Shown one piece after another: positions 37,755-44,935 of a stretch of 46,869 bases of DNA (position 1 is its first letter; every line of letters begins with the position of its first letter). A program made the position numbers and the translations under genes. The notes beneath the pieces are model-generated. The model was not told where the DNA came from. It did no database searches and saw only the letters and a program-made list of their open reading frames with translations. This stretch comes from Romboutsia maritimum (GTDB lineage: Bacteria > Bacillota > Clostridia > Peptostreptococcales > Peptostreptococcaceae), in contig NZ_NOJZ02000020.1 in the NCBI RefSeq assembly GCF_002251085.2, positions 1-46,869 on the forward strand, written 5' to 3'.

Positions 37755-38477
37755 TTATTCAGCTATTTCCCAGTTATGAGCTACGTTTTGAACGTCATCA
37801 TCATCTTCTAACATATCAACTAATCTGTTCATAAACTTTAATTGTTCTTCATCAGTTAATTCTGTAGTAGTTTGAGGTATTAACTTAACGCTTGCTGATA
37901 TAAACTCATATCCCTTAGCTTGTAATTCATCACGAACTGCTGCAAAATCTTCTGGTGCAGTTACTACTTCATATCCATCTTCTTCAGTTATGAAATCTTC
38001 TGCTCCAGCTTCTAAAGCTGCATCCATTAATTCCTCTTCAGAAACACCGTTTCCTGCTTCTATTAATATTTGTCCTTTGTTATCGAACATGAAAGATACA
38101 CATCCACTAGTTCCTAAGTTACCACCATTTTTATCGAAGTAGTATCTTACATTTCCAGCAGTTCTGTTTTTATTATCAGTTAAAGTCTCAACTATAACTG
38201 CAACTCCTCCTGGTCCATATCCTTCATAAACTATAGTTTCGTAGTTTTCATTAGCTCCAGCTCCTGCACCTTTAGCTACTGCTCTATCTATATTATCATT
38301 TGGCATATTATCTGCCTTAGCTTTGTCTATAGCAGTTTTTAATGCTGCATTGTATTCTGGATTTCCTCCACCTTCTTTAGCTGCAACTGCTATTGCTCTT
38401 GCATGTTTAGTGAATACTTTAGCTCTTTTGGCATCTTGTTTACCTTTTTTATTGATTATATTTCCTATACGTCCCAT
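37755..38477 (-). CDS. yebC: YebC/PmpR-family protein
   Basis: A 240-residue YebC/TACO1 family protein. The N-terminus [20 protein letters not shown] is a variant of the family's GHSKWxNIKxRK start, followed by [51 protein letters not shown] and [15 protein letters not shown]. YebC proteins have been described as transcription regulators, and more recently as helpers of translation through proline stretches. The acidic C-terminus ([19 protein letters not shown]) is typical. AAGGAG precedes ATG. It is monocistronic. Confidence 0.95.
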   Translation of the reverse strand: MGRIGNIINKKGKQDAKRAKVFTKHARAIAVAAKEGGGNPEYNAALKTAIDKAKADNMPNDNIDRAVAKGAGAGANENYETIVYEGYGPGGVAVIVETLTDNKNRTAGNVRYYFDKNGGNLGTSGCVSFMFDNKGQILIEAGNGVSEEELMDAALEAGAEDFITEEDGYEVVTAPEDFAAVRDELQAKGYEFISASVKLIPQTTTELTDEEQLKFMNRLVDMLEDDDDVQNVAHNWEIAE

Positions 38478-38619
38478 AATTCCACTCCTTAATACGTATA
38501 ATTAGTTTATATATTATATTAAAGTTTATATCACTTTACATATATAACCATTTAATTTAAAAGTACTTGAAAATTTATCGTCACTCGTAGATTTTAGCAT
38601 AAATTTTAAAATTAGTAAA

Positions 38620-39375
38620 TTAGAACTTAGGAGGCTTTGAAGGTGTTTGTCTTTTATGTTCACTAATTCTGTGAAGTCTATCAATTATATCTTTATCTTT
38701 TTGAGGAACTTCTTCTAATTTTCCTTCTACAACAGCATCAATCATATTGTATGTAGTTCCCATTTCATTTTCATCAGTTTGTCCTTCCCAAAGACCTGCT
38801 GATGGAGCTTTATTTATAACAGTATCATGAACTCCTAGTACTTTTGCCCATTCATAAACTTCTTTTTTCGTAAGATTTGCAAGAGGCACAAGATCTACTC
38901 CTCCATCACCATATTTAGTAAAATATCCTGTATGTATTTCAGCTGCATTATCAGTTCCTACAACTAAATATCCTAAATTATTAGCAACTGTATAAATAGT
39001 GCTCATTCTTACTCTCGCTCTTAAATTTGCATCTGTCATTTTTAAATATTCTTCTTTATATAAATTTTTATTTTTCATAGCATTTGTAACTATATCTAAT
39101 ATATCTTCTTGTGGTTTAGTTAAGTCTAAATCAAGATACTCTATATTACATCCATTTATAACTTTAAGAGCATCTTCCCTATCTTTTGGATTGCTCTTAA
39201 TTTCCATAATCACACCCATAGAATTATTAGGAAACGCCTTTTTTATTAAATAACAAACTACAGCAGAATCAATTCCACCTGAAACCCCTACAACTAATCC
39301 CTTTGTATTAGATTCTTTTACTTTTTCTCTAAGCCAATTCACTGTTTTATCTATTTTTGCATTTATATCTGTCAT
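38620..39375 (-). CDS. nadE: NAD+ synthetase, ammonia-dependent type
   Basis: A 251-residue NadE that amidates nicotinic acid adenine dinucleotide to NAD+. It has the ATP-pyrophosphatase P-loop VVGVSGGIDSAVV, then the deamido-NAD/Mg site GTDNAAEIHTGYFTKYGDGGVDLVPL and the C-terminal PSAGLWEGQTDENEMG. There is no glutaminase domain, so free ammonia is the donor. ATG 39375 has AAAGGGG 6 bases upstream; the longer frame to 39402 has no ribosome site. No obvious operon partner. Confidence 0.95.
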   Translation of the reverse strand: MTDINAKIDKTVNWLREKVKESNTKGLVVGVSGGIDSAVVCYLIKKAFPNNSMGVIMEIKSNPKDREDALKVINGCNIEYLDLDLTKPQEDILDIVTNAMKNKNLYKEEYLKMTDANLRARVRMSTIYTVANNLGYLVVGTDNAAEIHTGYFTKYGDGGVDLVPLANLTKKEVYEWAKVLGVHDTVINKAPSAGLWEGQTDENEMGTTYNMIDAVVEGKLEEVPQKDKDIIDRLHRISEHKRQTPSKPPKF

Positions 39376-39501
39376 ATTTTTCCCCTTTCTATTTGATTTC
39401 ATGTTTTTATAGGTTTATTATAGCATATTAATTTAATTTTAATGAGTTCTATAAATATAATTTATCCTTTCTGTTAACACTACTTCTAGAAGGTGATTAA
39501 T

Positions 39502-39870
39502 TTGAAAAATAAGTATTTTGATTTTAATATAAAAAATACAATAATTGGTTCCTTCACAGGATTTATAAATGGATTATTTGGTTCTGGAGGAGGAAATATA
39601 TTAGTTCCAATATTAAATAATATTCTAAAGGTAGAAGAACATAAATCTCATGCAACTGCCCTTGCTGTAATAGTCTTCTTAACTAGTGCAAGTTCTGTAA
39701 TTTATATATCAAAAGGTACATATGATATTTCTCTAACCATCAAAGTAGCTATTGGAAGTATCATTGGAGGCATTGTTGGGGCTAAATTACTAAGCAAAGT
39801 AACTGGTAAATTTCTTAGGCTATCTTTTGGAACTATAATGATTATCGCAGCGTTAAGGATGGTGTTTTAA
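39502..39870 (+). CDS. TauE/SafE-family transporter, N-terminal half protein
   Basis: A 122-residue membrane protein with four helices, carrying the family repeat signature FTGFINGLFGSGGGNILVPIL near its start. It equals half of a normal TauE/SafE permease. The start is TTG 39502 with AGAAGGTG upstream; the GTG at 39493 is within that ribosome site. Its stop overlaps the ATG of the second half by one base, so both are made together and presumably form a heterodimer. TauE/SafE proteins move sulfite, sulfoacetate or other organic anions; the substrate is not readable here. Confidence 0.85.
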   Translation: MKNKYFDFNIKNTIIGSFTGFINGLFGSGGGNILVPILNNILKVEEHKSHATALAVIVFLTSASSVIYISKGTYDISLTIKVAIGSIIGGIVGAKLLSKVTGKFLRLSFGTIMIIAALRMVF

Positions 39871-40241
39871 TGTTATTTGCTTTAATAGGATTTTTTGCTG
39901 GTATAATTGGAGGAATGGGCATGGGTGGAGGAACTATACTCATTCCTGCCTTAATTTTATTTGCAGGTATAGACCCTAAAATAGCTCAAAGTGTAAACCT
40001 ACTTTCATCAATTCCCATGACTTTAGTAGCTCTTATTGTTCATATGAAAAATAAAAATGTAGTCTTTAAATTAGTTATACCCATAGCTTTATTTGGTATA
40101 TTTGGTGCAATTTTTGGTTCATTCTTAGCTAATTTTATTTCTTCTGAAGTATTAAGAAAAGTATTTGGTGTATTTTTACTTATTGTTGGAGGATTTGAAA
40201 TAAAAAAAGGATTCTGTGAACCTTGTAAAAAAGAAAAGTGA
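39870..40241 (+). CDS. TauE/SafE-family transporter, C-terminal half protein
   Basis: A 123-residue membrane protein with four helices and the same repeat signature, FFAGIIGGMGMGGGTILIPAL. The basic C-terminus KKGFCEPCKKEK contains a C-x2-C pair, unusual for the family and possibly a metal or redox site. It starts in a TAATG overlap with the first half and has AAGGA upstream. Since each half has a complete four-helix repeat and its own start, I take this as a natural split transporter, not a frameshifted gene. The hairpin element at 40250 follows its stop by 8 bases. Confidence 0.85.
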   Translation: MLFALIGFFAGIIGGMGMGGGTILIPALILFAGIDPKIAQSVNLLSSIPMTLVALIVHMKNKNVVFKLVIPIALFGIFGAIFGSFLANFISSEVLRKVFGVFLLIVGGFEIKKGFCEPCKKEK

Positions 40242-40249
40242 ATTTAAAA

Positions 40250-40300
40250 GGTTATCCTACCGCTTGGGATGAATATAGATTTTCATCCCTTCGCTAGGTT
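40250..40300. repeat. Dispersed hairpin element copy B
   Basis: A 51-base imperfect hairpin: GGGATGAA (40266-40273) pairs with TTCATCCC (40282-40289), then a TT/TTC internal loop, GC/GC, a CC bulge and CCTA/TAGG at the base. The ends GGTTATCCTACCGC and CCCTTCGCTAGGTTA match those of the larger element at 1551-1678 in reverse orientation. As there, it lies between the stop codons of two convergent genes. It has no T-run. Confidence 0.7.
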
Positions 40301-40375
40301 ATTTCTCATTATCACTCAAACAATGGAGATATAGTTAAACATTAGTTACAAAATATTAACTATTGGTTAAATTCT

Positions 40376-41020
40376 TTATATTAAAATTTGTCCATTTTGC
40401 TCTGAAAGATAAAACTCCTCACCTAAAGATATAACTGCTGTAGCGCTAGTTATATCTGTCATTCTAGAAGTTAAATTTTCTACTTCTTCTAATCTAGAAT
40501 AAACTATCATCTCAACATTATCTTCATAAATAGTATCTTTTACAAAATATCCCATATTCATTATCTCATTTTGAATTTTCCCTAATTGATTGTAGTCTAT
40601 TTTTATTCTAACTTCTTGGTACATTACTTTTTCAATTACTTTAGCCGCTTCTATACCTACCTTAGCTCCCTTTGTATATGCTCTAACTAAACCACCTGCA
40701 CCTAATTTTACTCCTCCAAAATATCTAGTTACAACTACTACAATATCTCTTAAATCTTCTTTCTTTATAACCTCTAATGTAGGAATTCCCGCCGTTCCTT
40801 GAGGCTCTCCATCGTCACTATATCTTTGAATATTCATATTTTGACCAACAGTGTACGCCCACACATTATGAGTAGCATCTTTATGCTTTTTCTTTATCTC
40901 ATTTACAAATGCTACTGCTTCTTCTTCTGTTTTTATAGGTTTTGCATATCCAATAAAAGTTGATTTTTCTATTATAATTTCATCTTTATTAAACTCATGT
41001 ACTGTCTTATAGCTACCCAT
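40376..41020 (-). CDS. YigZ/IMPACT-family protein
   Basis: A 214-residue protein. The N-terminal UPF0029/IMPACT domain shows KSTFIGYAKPIKTEEEA, ATHNVWAYTVG, YSDDGEPQGTAGIP and VVVVTRYFGGVKLGAGGLVRAY, followed by the small C-terminal DUF1949 domain. The YFGGVKLGxGGLxRAY block is diagnostic. The function is not firmly known; IMPACT proteins in eukaryotes modulate GCN2. ATG 41020 with AGGAGG 6 bases upstream is chosen over ATG 41026, which abuts the ribosome site. A terminator separates it from the upstream Nudix gene. Confidence 0.93.
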   Translation of the reverse strand: MGSYKTVHEFNKDEIIIEKSTFIGYAKPIKTEEEAVAFVNEIKKKHKDATHNVWAYTVGQNMNIQRYSDDGEPQGTAGIPTLEVIKKEDLRDIVVVVTRYFGGVKLGAGGLVRAYTKGAKVGIEAAKVIEKVMYQEVRIKIDYNQLGKIQNEIMNMGYFVKDTIYEDNVEMIVYSRLEEVENLTSRMTDITSATAVISLGEEFYLSEQNGQILI

Positions 41021-41041
41021 TTTCATCCTCCTGTATACCCT

Positions 41042-41088
41042 AAAAAGGGGCTGCCTCAAAATAATAATTTATATCTTGAAACAGCTCC
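41042..41088 (-). terminator. Terminator of the Nudix-like gene
   Basis: On the minus strand GGAGCTGTTTCAA (41088-41076) pairs with TTGAGGCAGCCCC (41059-41047) and five T follow. It is a diverged member of the GAGACAG terminator set. Confidence 0.85.
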
Positions 41089-41103
41089 TTGTTATTTTCT
41101 AAT

Positions 41104-41541
41104 TTATATAGACATTTCGCCTTCTAAACTCTTTTTCTTTAAATCTTTATATTTTTTATAAGATATTTCAACTAATGATTTTTCCTTATTGTGTGTTAAC
41201 ATATCTAATGCATCTTTAACTTTATAAAATCCACCATCAATAAATTCATCTTTAAGTATGTAGTTAGTATCTTTTGTGTCCATAATATACCATATAATAG
41301 CATTCGTTACTTGTTTTTGTCTAGTTCTTGAGAAAAATTCATACATAGTATCGCCTGCTACTTCTATAACATTCGCATCTATACCCGTTTCTTCTTTTAC
41401 CGTTAAAACAGCACTGTCATTTGGAAGACCACCATCAGTTATTCTTCCTTGTGGTAGCGTCCATTCATTTCTATCATTTTTTAATAAAAGAACCTTATTT
41501 GCATAAAATACTACTCCACCTGCACAATGTCTTAATATCAT
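41104..41541 (-). CDS. Nudix-fold protein with degenerate Nudix box
   Basis: A 145-residue Nudix-superfamily protein. The fold is recognisable from GGVVFYANKVLLLKNDRNEW, TLPQGRITDGG and VKEETGIDANVIEVAGDTMY. The Nudix box (G-x5-E-x7-REUxEExGU) is incomplete. The first Gly and the EExG part survive, but the first Glu is Gly and the Arg-Glu pair is Leu-Thr (VLTVKEETG). Some metal-binding Glu remain, so activity could be weak, changed or lost; a regulatory or binding role is possible. AGGAGGGG lies upstream of ATG. It stands alone between two terminator-bearing units. Confidence 0.82.
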   Translation of the reverse strand: MILRHCAGGVVFYANKVLLLKNDRNEWTLPQGRITDGGLPNDSAVLTVKEETGIDANVIEVAGDTMYEFFSRTRQKQVTNAIIWYIMDTKDTNYILKDEFIDGGFYKVKDALDMLTHNKEKSLVEISYKKYKDLKKKSLEGEMSI

Positions 41542-41648
41542 TTTTAAACCCCTCCTATTAACTATTTTTTTTATGTTAACTTCTGGAGATACATTTATAG
41601 GTAAATAATTAGTTTATTGAATTATATGTTAAGTTAAAATCCTTTATG

Positions 41649-42314
41649 TTATTTATCTGCCTTTTCTAATGTATCAATAGCTTCATTATATGCCCTCAAT
41701 ACATAATCTTTTTCAAATTGTTTTTTATTTTTTAACTGTATCAACATCTTTAAGCTATTTTTATTTCCTATTTTTGCAAGTGCTTTTGCACAGTATTGTC
41801 TAGTCTGAGCATTTGTGTCATATAGTCCTCGTTGTAAATAATCTCTACTCTTTGGTGATTCTATTTTGCGAAGCGCTGAGTAAGTTATACGTCTTACATC
41901 GGAATGTCTATGACCTGTGAGAGGATGTAATAAATTTAAAAACCTATCATCTTTTAACTCACCTGTTGCCCATATTAAAATCATTAAATCTTCTGCATTT
42001 TTTTCGGTAAGTATTCTTCTGTAAATTTTCCTCTTAAAATCTACCATCCTTTCTGCATGTAAACCTTCCATAAATTCAAGCCTTCTAGATTTGTCTAGCT
42101 CTAAAAACTTATCTAAAATATCTTTAGATGCTTCTAGTTTATCTTTTAGCATTGACTTTATTTCTAGTTTTGCTTTTATTAATTGGTCATTAACTTCTGA
42201 GATTGATAAATTTCTTATTTTACTGATTTGAGATACTGTTTTAGATTCTTTATAAAGAATATAGGTTATAAAATAATCCTCTAATTGTTCTATGTTATCC
42301 CAATTTATATTCAT
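41649..42314 (-). CDS. HEAT-repeat protein
   Basis: A 221-residue, all-helical, charged cytoplasmic protein. The C-terminal part has HEAT-like repeats: FLNLLHPLTGHRHSDVRRIT, YSALRKIESPKSRDYLQRGL and TRQYCAKALAKIGNKNSLKM. The N-terminal 60 residues look like a helix-turn-helix-type bundle (YFITYILYKESKTVSQISKI). Such proteins usually act as binding scaffolds; no enzymatic motif is seen. It lies 8 bases after hflX and is surely cotranscribed, hinting at a link to ribosome rescue or RNA metabolism (inference). Confidence 0.75.
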   Translation of the reverse strand: MNINWDNIEQLEDYFITYILYKESKTVSQISKIRNLSISEVNDQLIKAKLEIKSMLKDKLEASKDILDKFLELDKSRRLEFMEGLHAERMVDFKRKIYRRILTEKNAEDLMILIWATGELKDDRFLNLLHPLTGHRHSDVRRITYSALRKIESPKSRDYLQRGLYDTNAQTRQYCAKALAKIGNKNSLKMLIQLKNKKQFEKDYVLRAYNEAIDTLEKADK

Positions 42315-42322
42315 ATTATTAC

Positions 42323-43606
42323 CTACTTCTCTAATATATACTCTTTATATATATTATAATCTTCTTCGTCTAAATTTACATCAACTGTTATTCCAATTTC
42401 TCCATATTCAAAATTTTCTACGTTATATTTGTCTTTAATTTTGCTAAATATATAACCTTTATCATAAGGTAATAAAAGACTTACTGGATAAGTACTTTCC
42501 ATTATGGCATCTTGTATCATGTTTAACAATTTATCCATGTTTATGCCTTTTTTAGCAGATATATATATCTTATCTTCTTGATCTTTAGGGTATATATCTA
42601 ATTCTAATCTGTCTATTTTATTGTATACAAGTATAGTATTTTTGTCGTGTGCCCCTAGCTCTTTAAGTACAGTTTCCGTAGTATTTTTTTGTAACTCATA
42701 ACTATCATTAGTCGCATCTATTACATGTAAAATTAAATCTGCATACTGAACTTCTTCCAACGTAGCCTTAAATGCCTCTACTAAGTCATGAGGAAGCTTA
42801 CTTACAAACCCAACAGTATCTACAACTAAGAATTCTTTTTTATTTGGTAAAAGTGCTTTTCTTAAAGTTACATCTAATGTAGCAAACAACATATCTTTTG
42901 CCATTACTTCTTTTTGTATATCATAATCTTTATGTGTCTTTATTAATTCGTTCAATAAAGTAGATTTTCCTGCATTTGTATACCCAACAAGTGCAACTAT
43001 TGGTATATTAGATTTTAAACGTTGAACCCTTTGTGTTTCTCTATTTTTTTTAACTTCTCTAAGCTCTTGTCTAATATCAGCTGCTTTATTAAGTATATGT
43101 CTTTTATCTACTTCTAGTTTTTGTTCCCCTGGGCCTCTAGTACCGATACCTGCACCAGTTCTACTCATTGCTCCACCCATACCGTATAATCTAGGTAATC
43201 TATATTTCAACTGGGCAAGCTCAACCTGTAACTTACCTTCTTTACTTAATGCCCTTTGAGCAAATATATCTAATATTAAAGTAGTTCTATCTATAATTTT
43301 AATTCCAACTACTTCTTCTATATTCCTTATATGAGCTCCTGATAATTCATCATTAAAAATTACCATAGTAGCATCTAACGAAGCACAATATGCTTTTATT
43401 TCTTCAATCTTACCTTTTCCTAAATAATAAGCTGCATCTCTAGTTTGTTTATTTTGAACTATACTTCCTACAACCTCTGCTCCTGCTGCCTTTGCTAATT
43501 CTTTTAATTCTTCCATTGAATCATTTATGTCTATATCATCAATTCTTCTTGCTGTAGAAGTTATATTAAGTCCTACAAGGAAAGCTCTCTCTCTTTTTTC
43601 TTCCAT
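42323..43606 (-). CDS. hflX: Ribosome-associated GTPase HflX
   Basis: A 427-residue GTPase that splits or rescues stalled ribosomes under stress. The N-terminal HflX domain includes YYLGKGKIEEIKAYC and the linker GAMSRTGAGIGTRGPGEQKLE. The G domain has G1 VALVGYTNAGKSTLLNEL, G3 DTVGFVSKLPHDLVEAF and G4 YNKIDRLE; a short C-terminal domain follows. ATG 43606 has GAGGTG 6 bases upstream. The GTG at 43615 is part of the ribosome site. It is first gene of a two-gene unit with the HEAT-repeat protein. Confidence 0.95.
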   Translation of the reverse strand: MEEKRERAFLVGLNITSTARRIDDIDINDSMEELKELAKAAGAEVVGSIVQNKQTRDAAYYLGKGKIEEIKAYCASLDATMVIFNDELSGAHIRNIEEVVGIKIIDRTTLILDIFAQRALSKEGKLQVELAQLKYRLPRLYGMGGAMSRTGAGIGTRGPGEQKLEVDKRHILNKAADIRQELREVKKNRETQRVQRLKSNIPIVALVGYTNAGKSTLLNELIKTHKDYDIQKEVMAKDMLFATLDVTLRKALLPNKKEFLVVDTVGFVSKLPHDLVEAFKATLEEVQYADLILHVIDATNDSYELQKNTTETVLKELGAHDKNTILVYNKIDRLELDIYPKDQEDKIYISAKKGINMDKLLNMIQDAIMESTYPVSLLLPYDKGYIFSKIKDKYNVENFEYGEIGITVDVNLDEEDYNIYKEYILEK

Positions 43607-43766
43607 TATTAACACCTCGTTTTAAATACTTTTTTTAATTTAAACCTCTTTAATAAAATAACTCAACTCTGTTTAGAGTATACTACTTCACTATTTTTTT
43701 TATTATACCATTAATGTAAATCTTTAGTATAATTATATTATTACTAAAAAAATAGGAGATAATCAT

Positions 43767-44030
43767 ATGAGTGAAAATTATAAATTTTTTAATCACAAAT
43801 CTTGTGAATACTTTCCATGTCATAAGACAAACAAACCTGATGAATTCAACTGTTTATTCTGTTACTGTCCTTTATATGCTTTAGGAAAAAATTGTGGTGG
43901 AAATTTTAGATATACTGATAAAGGCATCAAGGATTGTTCTAATTGTTTCCTTCCTCATAATAAAAATAACTTTGAATATATAATCAGTAAATTCCAGGAT
44001 ATAGTTAAAATTGCAAGTAATAATGAATAA
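43767..44030 (+). CDS. Cysteine-rich small domain protein
   Basis: An 87-residue protein matching the cysteine-rich small domain family (PF04071). It reads FFNHKSCEYFPCHKTNKPDE, FNCLFCYCPLYALGKNCGGN, and DCSNCFLPHNKNNF near the C-terminus. Nine Cys suggest a zinc or Fe-S site. In other bacteria the domain is found near or fused to cobalamin-synthesis proteins, but no such genes are here and the function is unknown. AGGAG lies upstream of ATG, and TATAAT at 43728-43733 is a plausible -10. It has its own strong terminator. Confidence 0.85.
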   Translation: MSENYKFFNHKSCEYFPCHKTNKPDEFNCLFCYCPLYALGKNCGGNFRYTDKGIKDCSNCFLPHNKNNFEYIISKFQDIVKIASNNE

Positions 44031-44031
44031 T

Positions 44032-44076
44032 AAAAAAGTTGTGTTAATATAACTTCTATATTGACACAACTTTTTT
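44032..44076. terminator. Terminator of the Cys-rich small protein gene
   Basis: AAAAAAGTTGTGTTAATAT (44032-44050) pairs with ATATTGACACAACTTTTTT (44058-44076) with one G-T pair. The stem starts two bases after the stop and has T-runs on both sides. Confidence 0.92.
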
Positions 44077-44156
44077 GACATAAAAAATAAAATATTCCCA
44101 CTATTTTTATAACTTGAATCGTTTATACTTTTTAATTTTTAATAAATGACCTTCTA

Positions 44157-44792
44157 TTAATAAAACTTATTTTTATTTAAAATTCTATATATGCTATAAA
44201 TAATACCGCTAGATAATAAAATTAATATAATTATCATAATTCCTGAATGAAAAAAAAACTCTTCTGGTAACATATTTATAACTGGGTCTAAATTAGGATC
44301 AAAAATCCAATAATCATTTTCAAAAAGTAACTTATGAAAAACTATAAAGCTCTTTTCAAAATTTAAAATAATAGGAATCGACAAAACTAAAGGAATGACA
44401 AGTAACACTTTTGAAGTTAAACTTAAGATTTTTATATTCCTATTCTTAAAACTTACAAATATGCCAATTATAGAAATTACAAAGAAAATAAATAATACCT
44501 TGTTAACATTTTGAAAAATATTTCTTACCTCTTCAAAATGAATTTTTCCCTTAGGAGAAGACTTTAATGTAGGCATTTTAAATTCAGAATCATCACATCT
44601 CAAATTATAATCAATTAAATAGTCATAATTAAGAACTATATCTTCTCTAGACATCCCCGTAAAACTAGGTATATTCAAATAATCAATATCAAAATAATAA
44701 AGCTCTCTAAACTCCATAGTAAACCTAACCGCCCCAGCAATAATTAAAATACTAAGACAAAAAGAAAATAAAATATTCAAAAACCTCTTCAT
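44157..44792 (-). CDS. TIGR01906-family integral membrane protein
   Basis: A 211-residue membrane protein with about four helices: N-terminal FLNILFSFCLSILIIAGAVRF, two central helices (about 95-115 and 125-145) and a C-terminal IMIIILILLSSGIIYSIYRI. The extracytoplasmic loop contains FTGMSREDIVLNYDYLIDYN and an EVRNIFQNVNK segment typical of the TIGR01906 family. Function is unknown. ATG 44792 has AGGAG about 10 bases upstream. The longer frame to 44852 would begin inside the palindrome at 44833-44926 and has no ribosome site. Confidence 0.8.
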   Translation of the reverse strand: MKRFLNILFSFCLSILIIAGAVRFTMEFRELYYFDIDYLNIPSFTGMSREDIVLNYDYLIDYNLRCDDSEFKMPTLKSSPKGKIHFEEVRNIFQNVNKVLFIFFVISIIGIFVSFKNRNIKILSLTSKVLLVIPLVLSIPIILNFEKSFIVFHKLLFENDYWIFDPNLDPVINMLPEEFFFHSGIMIIILILLSSGIIYSIYRILNKNKFY

Positions 44793-44832
44793 ATCAACTT
44801 TTCTCCTACCCCTAACTAAATCTATAAGACTA

Positions 44833-44926
44833 GGCATACAATATTGTGACATCGTAGTTCAGTACTCATTTGCAAGATACACTTTATCTTGCATGAGTAC
44901 AAACACGATTCACAATATTAGATGCC
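44833..44926. repeat. 94-bp imperfect palindrome
   Basis: GGCATACAATATTGTG (44833-44848) matches the reverse complement of 44911-44926 at 14 of 16 positions. Inside are ATCGT/ACGAT, GTACTCAT/ATGAGTAC and GCAAGATA/TATCTTGC stems around a short CACTT-type loop. No T-run follows on either strand. It sits between the ABC-F gene and the TIGR01906 gene and could be a miniature mobile element, a processing site or a structured RNA. Confidence 0.75.
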
Positions 44927-44935
44927 ACATATATC

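Noticed and set aside
39502..40241. Frameshift in a single TauE/SafE gene
   Set aside because: Each half has its own ribosome site and a full four-helix repeat, and the join is a coupled TAATG overlap.
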